Below are positions 13,382 through 21,365 of a stretch of DNA of 25,222 nucleotides, piece by piece. Origin of the DNA: an uncultured Lachnospiraceae bacterium (GTDB lineage: Bacteria; Bacillota; Clostridia; Lachnospirales; Lachnospiraceae). A program made the translations under genes and the position numbers. The notes under the pieces were generated by a model. It made no database searches. It was not told the origin of the DNA and was given only the letters and a program-made list of their open reading frames with translations. Each line of letters begins with the position of its first letter. Within the stretch, counting starts at the first letter, position 1. Location: the NCBI GenBank assembly GCA_910586585.1, contig CAJUKA010000044.1, positions 8,706-33,927 on the forward strand, written 5' to 3'.

Positions 13382-14368
13382 TCATTTCTTCGTTTTTCGC
13401 ATATCAGACCAGGAACGCACAATCTGAAATCCAACTTCTTCATAAATATTTCTGGCAGGATTATTTTCTCCTGTAAACAGTGTCATATAAAGAGCGCCTT
13501 GCTTTTTCAAGCCATTACAGAGTTCATGAAACAGCAGTTTTCCTAAGCCTTTTCCGCGAATATCTGCTGAAACTGCAATTCCTGCAAAATATCCGCGTCC
13601 GCCTGATTCCACAGACAGCGGACCTGTAAACCCCAGCACATGTCCGTTCTGTATTGGAACAAGGATAGGCCGGCCTCCTTCTGCAATATTTGGCTCCGCC
13701 AAAATTTCATCTTCCCACATGGAATTACCAAATCCCTTTAACATGTCTTCCATTCCCTGATGACATTTGCTGTCATATATTTGGAAGGTTATTCCTTCCT
13801 GCTCAAGTTTCTGCTTTTTTTCCTGATAAGCTCTCGGATATTCAAACGCCGTCAAATTGAGATAATAACTGTTTTGCAGTGCAAATTCACGATAACCACA
13901 GTTTTTAAAAAACAAATATGCACTGCTTCCCACGTCAATTCCAGGCGAATTCGGATGCGTTACACCTTTTTGGTCTGGAATATTCCATGTCAAAGTATTT
14001 GGATTAAAAAACGACAGTTCATAGATGAGGCTGTCATTGGGGCACGCTGCTTCTGCTTCCAGCGACTGTTCCAATGCTGTCAAAATTTCCTTCCCTTTTC
14101 CTTGTCTGCGCTGGTTTTTGTGTACGATTATCATGGTAATAAATAATTTTCCAGATCGTTTATCCAAACAGCCAGAAGCAAAAGCGGTTCCTTCTTTTTC
14201 TATCAGATTGACTGTTGCAACCTCTTTTTTTTCACAAGAAAATTTGTCTCGAAAAACTTCAAATTCCATCTCTGTATAAAGCATTGCTTTTTGTTCGACA
14301 GCTTCCTTATATAATTCCCATGCCTGCTTCCATTCTGGATCATATTTTTTCAATTGTAAGATTTCCAT
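13382..14368 (-). CDS. Tandem GNAT-domain N-acetyltransferase
   Basis: 328 residues with two GNAT domains. The first (about 1-165) carries the acetyl-CoA loop NQRRQGKGKEILTAL after strand FITMIIVH. The second (about 185-328) carries ADIRGKGLGKLLFHEL and the typical ending NNPARNIYEEVGFQIVRSW. Usually only one of the two domains is active in such duplicated enzymes; here both loops look intact. The acceptor is unknown. Its place between a phospho-glycosidase and a deacetylase suggests an amino-sugar acceptor, for instance glucosamine, but this is inference. ATG 14368 follows AAAGAGG by six bases. It is 29 bases downstream of the GH4 gene. Confidence 0.85.
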   Translation of the reverse strand: MEILQLKKYDPEWKQAWELYKEAVEQKAMLYTEMEFEVFRDKFSCEKKEVATVNLIEKEGTAFASGCLDKRSGKLFITMIIVHKNQRRQGKGKEILTALEQSLEAEAACPNDSLIYELSFFNPNTLTWNIPDQKGVTHPNSPGIDVGSSAYLFFKNCGYREFALQNSYYLNLTAFEYPRAYQEKKQKLEQEGITFQIYDSKCHQGMEDMLKGFGNSMWEDEILAEPNIAEGGRPILVPIQNGHVLGFTGPLSVESGGRGYFAGIAVSADIRGKGLGKLLFHELCNGLKKQGALYMTLFTGENNPARNIYEEVGFQIVRSWSDMRKTKK

Positions 14369-14397
14369 GCAAAACCTCTTTCTTTTATTATCAAAAA

Positions 14398-15705
14398 TTA
14401 TGGCACTTGGAAAAACTGCGGCAGATATTCTTTATGCGCTTCCAACAGCTCGTCCAAAACCGCCTCTGCTGTTTTCTGAGACATCACCAAAGGATTAATC
14501 ATAAGCGCCAAAAGTGCCTTTTTCTTATCACCCGTCACTGCTGCCGCACTGCCTGCCACCTCAAAAGATTTGATCTGCTGTACTAGGCCATTTACTGCCT
14601 TTGGCAGTCTTCCTACCTTTACTGGCTTTGGACCATCTTTGGTAATGGCACAGCTTACTTCGACAATTTCATCTTCCTCAAAGTTTTCTATTGCACCCTG
14701 ATTCACGGTATTTACAACTTGGATATCTCCCCGATCATTATATAGAGAGTCTATCAGACTACATGCCGCGTCGCTGTAAAATGCACCGCCCCGCTTCTCC
14801 AAAAGCTTTGGTTTCTCACACAGGGAACGGTCCTGATAAATTTGAAACAGTTCCTCTTCCACAGCCTTAACCGTCTCCGCACGCAGCTCATGCTTCTCAT
14901 ACTGCTCTAATTCCTCGGCTAAATACTCTTTCGTCATGTAGTAATATCTGTGGTAGGAACAAGGCAGAATTCCTAATTCCTGCACAAATTCCGGATTCCA
15001 GGAAATTCCTGTAATATTCATGACGCTCTGGGTTCCCCACTCTCTTAGAATTTTCTCGGTGACATCTTCCCCGTCAACTAGTACTTTTGTGGCAAACACC
15101 ATATGGTTGAGACCGCCAAACGTAACTTGTACTTCCTGCATGGATTTTCCGAGTTTATCTGCAATCGCTTTGTGCATACCAATTGGGACATTGCATAATC
15201 CTATCATCTTTTTAAAATTTGTATATCTATGTATTGCCTCTGTAACCATTCCCACAGGGTTCGTAAAATTAATCAGCCACGCGTTCGGACACAGTTCTTC
15301 CATATCCCGACAAATATCCATAATCACGGGAATCGTGCGCATTCCTTTGAATAATCCGCCTGCTCCGTTTGTTTCCTGTCCCAAAATTCCATGTTTTAAA
15401 GGAATTCTTTCATCCTTGATTCGTGCTGCCAACTGTCCTACTCGGAGCTGTGTGGTTACAAAGTCTGCTCCTGCAAGCGCTGTACGGCGGTCCAGTGTTG
15501 TATAGATTTGCATTGGCACTCCTGCCTTATCCACCATTCTGCGCGCCAGATCCGCGACAATGTTCATTTTCTGTTCGCCTTCTGGTACATCTACCAGCCA
15601 CAATTCCCGTATCGGAAGCGTTTCATATCGTTTCAAAAAACCTTCTACCAGTTCTGGCGTATAACTTGAACCGCCTCCGATTGTTGCAATCTTAATTCCA
15701 TCCAT
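14398..15705 (-). CDS. GH4 6-phospho-beta-glycosidase
   Basis: 435 residues. GH4 enzymes cleave 6-phospho-glycosides by an NAD- and metal-dependent redox mechanism in the cytoplasm. Seen: NAD-binding GGGSSYTPEL (10-19), TNP (148-150), the metal ligand Cys171 in GLCNVP, metal ligand His201 in GGLNHM, and the Tyr-rich SYHRYYYMTKE (250-260) where the catalytic Tyr lies. The CNVP form points to 6-phospho-beta-glucosidases (CelF/ChbF/LicH type). ChbF of E. coli acts on deacetylated chitobiose-6-phosphate, so a disaccharide phosphate made by one of the upstream kinases is the likely substrate. GGAGGA precedes ATG 15705. A large inverted repeat separates it from the ROK gene. Confidence 0.9.
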   Translation of the reverse strand: MDGIKIATIGGGSSYTPELVEGFLKRYETLPIRELWLVDVPEGEQKMNIVADLARRMVDKAGVPMQIYTTLDRRTALAGADFVTTQLRVGQLAARIKDERIPLKHGILGQETNGAGGLFKGMRTIPVIMDICRDMEELCPNAWLINFTNPVGMVTEAIHRYTNFKKMIGLCNVPIGMHKAIADKLGKSMQEVQVTFGGLNHMVFATKVLVDGEDVTEKILREWGTQSVMNITGISWNPEFVQELGILPCSYHRYYYMTKEYLAEELEQYEKHELRAETVKAVEEELFQIYQDRSLCEKPKLLEKRGGAFYSDAACSLIDSLYNDRGDIQVVNTVNQGAIENFEEDEIVEVSCAITKDGPKPVKVGRLPKAVNGLVQQIKSFEVAGSAAAVTGDKKKALLALMINPLVMSQKTAEAVLDELLEAHKEYLPQFFQVP

Positions 15706-15729
15706 AACATTCCTCCGATTTTAAGTCCC

Positions 15730-15816
15730 GCACATTTTTTCTGGTGCTGTGTTAGCCAGAGCAATTCCTTTCCATTTTCAATGTCCTGAATTGCTCTGCG
15801 CACCCTCAAAATGTGC
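15730..15816 (-). other. Large nested inverted repeat between the ROK and GH4 genes
   Basis: Three nested perfect arms: GCACATTTT (15730-15738) with AAAATGTGC (15808-15816), GGTGC (15743-15747) with GCACC (15800-15804), and AGAGCAATTC (15758-15767) with GAATTGCTCT (15788-15797), leaving a 20-base apical loop. Outside the arms AAGTCCCGC and TAGTCCCGC form a short direct repeat. The RNA in the leader of the GH4 gene could fold into one long stem. There is no T tract, so it is more likely a processing or stability element than a terminator. Confidence 0.75.
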
Positions 15817-15845
15817 TGTTTTTAGTCCCGCTTTAGCTTTTCCAA

Positions 15846-16718
15846 TCATCTCTTAAGCGCATTGAGCAACAAATACAATGCCCCTATTCTTCCTGCCAGA
15901 TTTCCGGTTTGGCATGCCTCAAGCCGCGTATATTCTTTCATGTGCGGAAACAGGGCATAAAACTGCTGACGGAAATCACTGATAAAACGCTCCTGCCTGC
16001 AAATGCCTCCTCCGATAAGGACAGCTTCGGGGTCTACAAATACTGCTAGATTTCCAGCAGTCAACACAATTCGTTCCAGCCACTTTTTATAAATGGCCTG
16101 AATTTCCGGATTGTCAAGATGTTCAAATACATAGTGCCCGTCCACTTGATTTCCTGTTAGCTTGGATACTTCACGCACCAGCCTGGATGTTGCTTCTGCG
16201 GTAACATACCCTGCTGCGCTGTCGTTTTCTCCAATCAGCGCCAAACCAGCTTCACCCGCTTTGAAATGACTTCCTCTAACCAGTTTCCCATCAAAAACCA
16301 GTGCTGCTCCCACACCTGTTCCAATCGTGAGGAGCACAAAATTTTGAAGCCCTTTTCCTGCCCCAGCTACCATTTCTCCAAGTGCAGCACAATTGCTGTC
16401 ATTTTCCAAAATAATAGGAATTTTTGTTCTCTCGGACAATTCTTTTTTGAGATTCCATGCACGAAAATTGTCCCCAACACTAAAATCTCTGTTTTCCCCT
16501 GTCACAGGATCGATAAATCCAGCCATACAAACCGCCATTCCTGCTATCTGCCCACTGTAACGGTCAGATATGGCAAAAAGCTGGTTTAAAAAACATTTTG
16601 GATCTTTTTGCGTGGCTTCCTCCCCGCACTCCAATTCTTCATATGATTCATTTAAGATACTGTATTTCACTGCTGTTCCACCAATATCCACTGCCAAATA
16701 CCGCTGTAACTGTTTCAA
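15846..16718 (-). CDS. ROK-family sugar kinase (BglK-like, no zinc motif)
   Basis: 290 residues. ATP-binding start LAVDIGGTAVKYSILN (8-23), the catalytic-Asp segment ENDSNCAALGE, and the phosphate loop LTIGTGVGAALVFDGKLVRG. The zinc-binding CxCGxxGC box of most ROK kinases and NagC-type regulators is absent; the position reads LIGENDSAAGYVTAEATS, as in beta-glucoside kinases. No DNA-binding domain, so it is a kinase. Together with the GH4 enzyme directly downstream, the suggested role is phosphorylation of an imported beta-disaccharide or amino sugar at C6. The start is TTG 16718 after AAGGAGA, 16 bases from the stop of the upstream kinase gene, so the two are coupled. Confidence 0.87.
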   Translation of the reverse strand: MKQLQRYLAVDIGGTAVKYSILNESYEELECGEEATQKDPKCFLNQLFAISDRYSGQIAGMAVCMAGFIDPVTGENRDFSVGDNFRAWNLKKELSERTKIPIILENDSNCAALGEMVAGAGKGLQNFVLLTIGTGVGAALVFDGKLVRGSHFKAGEAGLALIGENDSAAGYVTAEATSRLVREVSKLTGNQVDGHYVFEHLDNPEIQAIYKKWLERIVLTAGNLAVFVDPEAVLIGGGICRQERFISDFRQQFYALFPHMKEYTRLEACQTGNLAGRIGALYLLLNALKR

Positions 16719-16734
16719 AATTGTTCTCCTTATT

Positions 16735-17691
16735 TCAGTTTTGCTCTCGCTTGTTTTCGTTTTTAAAGATAGATTCTTTGAATTGTTTTCGCTCTTCTAT
16801 GAGTAACCGCAATGCACCGATTGATGCATCTTGTTTTGTTTCTATTATCTGTATCTGTGGGTCAAATTCTTGTAATCTTTGCTGCAATCTGTTTCTGATT
16901 CGGCTGTTTTTCAAAAGGACGCTTCCTCCAAATGCCAGATTTTTGTCTTCGTCTAATCGTTTTATAGCTGTAAGGGCCAATTCCGCAAGGCTTTCAATAC
17001 ATGCGTCCTCAATTGCCAACGCTGCGGTATCGCCCTGGGAAATCGCCGGATCTAACAGAACCGCCAACGCCGCAATATCTTTTTTGCTTCTTTCTGGATG
17101 ATAAATATATCCTATCAGTTCCCTTATTTCTGCAATGTGCAATGTTTGGAAAACCAGTCTGCGCAAGATTGTGTCTGTACCTCTGCCATCTTCCTGGCGA
17201 ACAACAGCGGCAAGTATATCTCTTCCAATTGCATAGGCACTGCCGCCATCATCTACGATATGCCCATACCCACCTACACGCAGACAGGTACCATCTGATC
17301 TGCGCGCATAACAGATAGAGCCTGTCCCTGCTATCAATACCACGCCACAGTTTTGAGGAAAAGCTGCTGCCAATGCCGTTTCATGATCACCGTATAGCGC
17401 AATGAAACATCCAAATCCTTCTTCTGCAAACGTTTTTTTGACCAATTCCCTTGCTGCCTGATTGCTGATTCCCGCAACGCCTGCACCTAAGCCCTTACAG
17501 TCTTTTGGTTCATAGCCCTGCGTTTTTAGCGTATTTGCCAATTCCTTGATATTGTCCCTTAACTGATCGGAACTCTGACCATTTCCATTGAGTGCTCCAG
17601 CCGACATCTGCGCTAAAACTACCCCGTCCAAATCCGCCACTGTTATCTTTGTCCCAGTTCCGCCACCATCTATTCCTAATAAATACTGCAT
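16735..17691 (-). CDS. murK: BadF/BadG-type amino-sugar kinase, MurK-like
   Basis: 318 residues of the BadF/BadG/BcrA/BcrD ATPase family, which includes MurK, the Clostridium acetobutylicum MurNAc/GlcNAc kinase. Seen: YLLGIDGGGTGTKITVADL at the N-terminus (phosphate 1), GAGVAGISN, GDHETALAAAF, the second phosphate loop LIAGTGSICYARR followed by GGYGHIVDDGGSAYAIGRDI, and FGGSVLL near the C-terminus. No Cys ligands for an iron-sulfur cluster, so it is a kinase and not a dehydratase activator. The product would be MurNAc-6-phosphate for MurQ. I chose ATG 17691 where the domain starts (GGAGAG upstream); longer ORF starts lie in the tandem repeats. The specificity is inferred from family and context. 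Confidence 0.85.
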   Translation of the reverse strand: MQYLLGIDGGGTGTKITVADLDGVVLAQMSAGALNGNGQSSDQLRDNIKELANTLKTQGYEPKDCKGLGAGVAGISNQAARELVKKTFAEEGFGCFIALYGDHETALAAAFPQNCGVVLIAGTGSICYARRSDGTCLRVGGYGHIVDDGGSAYAIGRDILAAVVRQEDGRGTDTILRRLVFQTLHIAEIRELIGYIYHPERSKKDIAALAVLLDPAISQGDTAALAIEDACIESLAELALTAIKRLDEDKNLAFGGSVLLKNSRIRNRLQQRLQEFDPQIQIIETKQDASIGALRLLIEERKQFKESIFKNENKREQN

Positions 17692-17756
17692 ACAACTCTC
17701 CATCTCGCCGCTCTTACATTTCTCACACATAAAACTATGTACTATCCCGCCATCTT

Positions 17757-17952
17757 CAAAAAACGCCGTCCCTGCATTTTCCCATACATAAGACTTAGAA
17801 CTTCTTTTTCTCCACTTCCTACTACATTTTTGAAAAACGCCGTCCCCGCGTTTTTCCAACGTGAAACTTCGTACTTCTTTTTCTCCACTTTCTACTACAT
17901 TTAGAAAAACGCCGTCCCTGCGTTTTTCCCTACATAAGACTTAGAACTTCTT
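17757..17952. repeat. 72-74-bp tandem repeat (2.7 units) between permease and kinase genes
   Basis: CGCCGTCC recurs at 17764, 17838 and 17910 (periods 74 and 72). Each unit reads AAAAACGCCGTCCC-TGCGTTTTTCC, then ACATAAGACTTAGAACTTCT or a diverged version, then TTTTCTCCACTTCCTACTAC. Within a unit AAAAACGC and GCGTTTTT pair. The third unit runs into the large hairpin at 17932-17998. This family is unrelated to the 120-bp leader repeats. The 17692-17757 stretch may be a more diverged copy. Confidence 0.8.
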
Positions 17953-17998
17953 GGCGTCCCGTCCAATGGCGGGGCGTCTTTAGAAGTTCTTCTTATGT
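17932..17998 (-). terminator. 25-bp-stem hairpin at the end of the ABC permease gene
   Basis: Arms ACATAAGA (17932-17939) with TCTTATGT (17991-17998), GAACTTCT (17944-17951) with AGAAGTTC (17982-17989), and GGCGTCCCG (17953-17961) with CGGGGCGTC (17970-17978, two wobbles) stack around an 8-base loop. The outer arm reaches into the permease stop codon. No T tract follows, so it may act as a partial terminator or as an mRNA-end stabiliser between the transporter and kinase parts of the operon. Confidence 0.65.
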
Positions 17999-18861
17999 TA
18001 TCCTTTAACCGCCCCTACTGTCACGCCTTCAAGGAAATACTTCTGCAAAGAGAAAAACAGAATGAACATTGGAAGGGCAGATATCGTAGCGCCTGCCATC
18101 ATTGGAGAAAAATATGTAGTATTGGCAAAGCTAAAATTCTTAAGACCTACCTGAATCGTCTGCATCTTCTCTGAATTGCATACCAAGAACGGCCAGAAAA
18201 AGGTATTCCACTCTCCAAGAAATGTTGTGATCGCCATAACAGCAAGCACTGTCTTTGACAAAGGCATAACAATCTTCCAGACAATCATAGGCTGACTGCA
18301 TCCCTCAATTTTGGCAGATTCAATTACTGAAGTTGGAAGGGATGTGAAAAACTGTTTTGCCAAAAACACATTGTAACATGTCACCAATGTCGGCGCGATA
18401 AGCGCTACATAAGTATCCTGCAGTTTTAACACATTGACCATCAAAATATAAAGCGGAACCTGTGTCACCTGATAAGGAATCATCATTGCTACAAGCAGCA
18501 AGAAAAAGAATACCTTGCACCCTGGAAAACGCAGTTTTGCAAACGCATATCCTGCAAGGCTCGCAAATACCACATTGCATACGGTCACAACCCCTGCTAC
18601 CAGCATAGAATTCAAAATCCACCGAAAGGAATACTTACTGTACCCAAAGAAAAACTTGTAGGAATCGAGCGTAAATGATTTCGGAATCAGTGAATAACTC
18701 GCACCGCCTGCCTCTGTAGGCGCCCCAAAGGAAGATATTATCATATAATAAATCGGAAACAGCGTTACCACTGCCAGACAAATCAGCACAGCGGCAATGA
18801 TCACATTTCGAATTCTCTCTTTATACTTGTCTTTCTCGCCATATCTTCTATATAAACCCAT
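17998..18861 (-). CDS. ABC sugar transporter permease (MalG/CUT1 type)
   Basis: 287 residues with six predicted membrane helices. The cytoplasmic EAA loop reads ESAKIEGCSQPMIVWKIVMP, contacting the ATPase. The N-terminus (to about 20) is cytoplasmic, then VIIAAVLICLAVVTLFPIYY is the first helix; the C-terminus FLEGVTVGAVKG is typical of MalG-like proteins. AGGAGG precedes ATG 18861. It is separated by 13 bases from the partner permease gene. No ATPase gene is in the locus, so a shared MsmK-type ATPase elsewhere must energise the importer, which is common in Firmicutes CUT1 systems. Expected cargo is the amino sugar or disaccharide used by the operon. Confidence 0.93.
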   Translation of the reverse strand: MGLYRRYGEKDKYKERIRNVIIAAVLICLAVVTLFPIYYMIISSFGAPTEAGGASYSLIPKSFTLDSYKFFFGYSKYSFRWILNSMLVAGVVTVCNVVFASLAGYAFAKLRFPGCKVFFFLLLVAMMIPYQVTQVPLYILMVNVLKLQDTYVALIAPTLVTCYNVFLAKQFFTSLPTSVIESAKIEGCSQPMIVWKIVMPLSKTVLAVMAITTFLGEWNTFFWPFLVCNSEKMQTIQVGLKNFSFANTTYFSPMMAGATISALPMFILFFSLQKYFLEGVTVGAVKG

Positions 18862-18874
18862 ACACTGTTTCCTC

Positions 18875-19765
18875 CTAATATTCTACATCATTGGCAGTCA
18901 GCTTAAACTGGAAGACGGCAAATATCGCAATGATAACCGCCAGTAATAGCGCCTGTGCACATGCCTCTCCATACTCAAAATATTTAAACGCTCTGTTGAA
19001 AATCAATAAGCCCGCCATCGTTGTCGCATTATCCGGACCGCCTCCTGTCATCAAATAAGCAGTCTGGAACGACTGGAAGCCATTAATAACACTGGTGATT
19101 GCCAGAAAAACTGTAGTTGGTTTAACCAGCGGCCACACGACAAAACGCACCTTCTGCAAAAAAGTCGCCCCGTCAATATCTGCCGCTTCATAATAAGTCG
19201 GATCAATGCCCAATAGTGCTGCAATATAAATAATAATATTCTGTCCAAGTCCTGCGAATACTGCCATAATAATCAGCGAAGCCATCGCCGTTTTCGAATT
19301 GCCAAGCCAGTTCTGATTGGAAAATCCAAAAAAACGGAACAAACTATTCAAAAGTCCGCTTGGAAGCGGATCATAAATCCATTTCCACACAAAGGACAGT
19401 GCTACACCGGAAGCTATCGCTGGCAAATAAAATGCTCCTTTGAAAACCGACTGGATTTTTTTCCTGAAAGGCAGGATCATGATAGAAATGATAAATGACA
19501 TTAAAATAGCAATCGGAACTGTGATAACCGTATAAACCGCTGTATTCTTCAGTGCTTTATAAAACAGGTTGTTTTTAAACGTACTCACATAATTGCCAAA
19601 TCCCACCCATTCAGAACCCAGCGGTTTATAATCCTGAAAACTGGTGACAATAGAAGAAACTACAGGGTATATGGTAAAAACTGTAAAAGTACACAGTGGA
19701 AGTAATATGAACACATATGCCCAAATCGCCTCTTTATTTACTCTCTTTCGTTTTGTTTTATTCAT
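18875..19765 (-). CDS. ABC sugar transporter permease (MalF/CUT1 type)
   Basis: 296 residues with six membrane helices, the first at about 12-33 (AIWAYVFILLPLCTFTVFTI). EAA loop: EAADIDGATFLQKVRFVVWP, the canonical EAAxIDGA form. The MalF-like MTGGGPDNAT motif lies in the segment after it. The C-terminus ends in a helix and LTANDVEY. The start ATG 19765 follows AGGAG. First of the two permease genes; the order lipoprotein-MalF-MalG is standard for CUT1 importers. Confidence 0.93.
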   Translation of the reverse strand: MNKTKRKRVNKEAIWAYVFILLPLCTFTVFTIYPVVSSIVTSFQDYKPLGSEWVGFGNYVSTFKNNLFYKALKNTAVYTVITVPIAILMSFIISIMILPFRKKIQSVFKGAFYLPAIASGVALSFVWKWIYDPLPSGLLNSLFRFFGFSNQNWLGNSKTAMASLIIMAVFAGLGQNIIIYIAALLGIDPTYYEAADIDGATFLQKVRFVVWPLVKPTTVFLAITSVINGFQSFQTAYLMTGGGPDNATTMAGLLIFNRAFKYFEYGEACAQALLLAVIIAIFAVFQFKLTANDVEY

Positions 19766-19792
19766 CGCTTTGTTACTCCTGTTCTTAAAGGT

Positions 19793-19830
19793 GTACGCTC
19801 AAACATGCTCTCATACATGTTTGAGCGTAC
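19793..19830 (-). other. Perfect 15-bp hairpin between the binding-protein and permease genes
   Basis: GTACGCTCAAACATG (19793-19807) and CATGTTTGAGCGTAC (19816-19830) pair perfectly around an 8-base loop. No T tract follows on the minus strand. Hairpins at this place in sugar ABC operons usually protect the 3' end of the binding-protein message, so that more binding protein than permease is made. Confidence 0.75.
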
Positions 19831-19887
19831 TGAAAGGATAATGCCGCGTTAGCAGCCCTTTGTTTTCTGCGTCCTCATGTCCTAATA

Positions 19888-21354
19888 TCAGTCAGAAACA
19901 CAACCATCCTCGCCAAATGCATCCTGTGCTGCACTTACGATAGCCTGGTACATTTCTTCAGGAGTTACCTCACCAGAGAGCAAGCCCTGGAATTTTGGCA
20001 CAATTACCTCATCTTCAATCTTAATTGCTTTTGCGCTTAATTCTGCCGGGATGTCTGGGCGCGCTTCTGCAATCTGTGTTGTCAGCAATTTCACACATTC
20101 TGTATTGAACTCGTTTTTGTTCTCAATCGGATCTAATTGTGCATAGGATTCTCTGCCGCTGTCACAGACAGGTGACAGATACAATTCTTGGCAAGTATTG
20201 GCTGCACGTTCTCCACTTGCTAAAAAGTAAGCAACCTTAGCAACATTCTGAAGATGTGTCTTGTCTGGATTTTTTTCTCCTGTCAGACAAATATATCCAT
20301 CTACTGCGCCATATGCGTTTTGCTGTCCTTCAAAAACAGGAACTGGAAGCACAATATATTCTACAGGAATGCTTCCTTCTACAGCATCAGAAGCACCCTC
20401 TTCAAGCAATTTATTGTTATTGTAAGCAGAACGTTCAAAAGAAGATAATCCTTTTCCAGTAATCATTGTCTGTCCCGTCAGCATCATATTCCAACGTTTT
20501 CCAGCATCAACAGAACTTAATTCCTTTGGCATAGATCCATCATCAATAAGCGCTCTCAAATCCTGCAAAAAGGTAAGCATATTTTTGCTGGTATAGGCAT
20601 ACTTAAGATCTTTGTCAAATGTAGCCGGCATATCTGCATTCTTTACAAAAATGCTAAAGTAATCTTTGGCAGTAACACCTGCACATGCAAAGACGAAACC
20701 GTAGCAGGAAGTATTGCTTCCATCACTTTCTACACCCTTTTTGAGAGCCTCGCGAAATTCATCATAAGTCCAGCCATTCTTTTGAATATCCTGCCAGTCA
20801 ATACCTGCTGCCTCCAATTTTTCTTTGTTTCCGCCAATACATTGTACTTCACAGTATGCGGGAAGCCCATATGTGCCATCTCCATTGCGGAAATAATTCA
20901 AAACATTATCATCAAAATCGGACAATTCATCTGTGAGATACTCATTCAGGTCAATAATCATTCCCAAGTCAAGATATTTGGAAATACCATCCGCACCTAC
21001 AAATGCAATATCTGGTGGTGAACCTGCATTTACCTGTATGTCAAGTTTCTGTGTCATATCTTCCCAACTGGCAGTTGTCACCTGAATCTCAATATTGGGA
21101 TTGTCTTCATTAAACTTGTCAACATACTCCATAATTTTCTCTTGATATGTTCCAGATACAGGCGGCAGCAATGCTGTTACGACATCTTTTTCTTCTGTAG
21201 GAGTCGCTTGTGTATCCTGTCCCTCTCCTTGTGATGACTGATTTGTTTCATTTCCTGATGTATTTGTTTCCGTCTCACTTCCTGTTCCGCAACCAGACAG
21301 TATTCCCACCATCATAGCTGCTGATAATACGAATGCTAATATTTTTCTTTTCAT
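19888..21354 (-). CDS. Extracellular sugar-binding lipoprotein of the ABC importer
   Basis: 488 residues. Lipoprotein signal with lipobox L19-S20-G21-C22 (Cys22 anchored), then a Ser/Thr/Gln/Glu-rich linker to about residue 55, then a family 1 solute-binding domain: TALLPPVSGTYQEKIMEYVD, NPNIEIQVTTASWEDMTQKL, AGSPPDIAFVGADGISKYLD, and AYCEVQCIGGNKEKLEAAGI, which is the typical hinge region. AAGGAG lies seven bases before ATG 21354, and the gene begins 11 bases after murQ. The protein should capture the muropeptide-derived sugar at the membrane surface; the ligand is inferred from context. Confidence 0.93.
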   Translation of the reverse strand: MKRKILAFVLSAAMMVGILSGCGTGSETETNTSGNETNQSSQGEGQDTQATPTEEKDVVTALLPPVSGTYQEKIMEYVDKFNEDNPNIEIQVTTASWEDMTQKLDIQVNAGSPPDIAFVGADGISKYLDLGMIIDLNEYLTDELSDFDDNVLNYFRNGDGTYGLPAYCEVQCIGGNKEKLEAAGIDWQDIQKNGWTYDEFREALKKGVESDGSNTSCYGFVFACAGVTAKDYFSIFVKNADMPATFDKDLKYAYTSKNMLTFLQDLRALIDDGSMPKELSSVDAGKRWNMMLTGQTMITGKGLSSFERSAYNNNKLLEEGASDAVEGSIPVEYIVLPVPVFEGQQNAYGAVDGYICLTGEKNPDKTHLQNVAKVAYFLASGERAANTCQELYLSPVCDSGRESYAQLDPIENKNEFNTECVKLLTTQIAEARPDIPAELSAKAIKIEDEVIVPKFQGLLSGEVTPEEMYQAIVSAAQDAFGEDGCVSD

Positions 21355-21365
21355 ATCATTTCTCC

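Noticed and set aside
13102..13476. Open frame encoding a repeated SRCATALKDKAASSHL peptide (and similar frames at 1309-1626 and 10900-11124).
   Set aside because: They only translate the structured 120-bp repeats, whose period is often a multiple of three; the frames lie in different orientations, lack ribosome sites and run into real genes antisense or out of frame.
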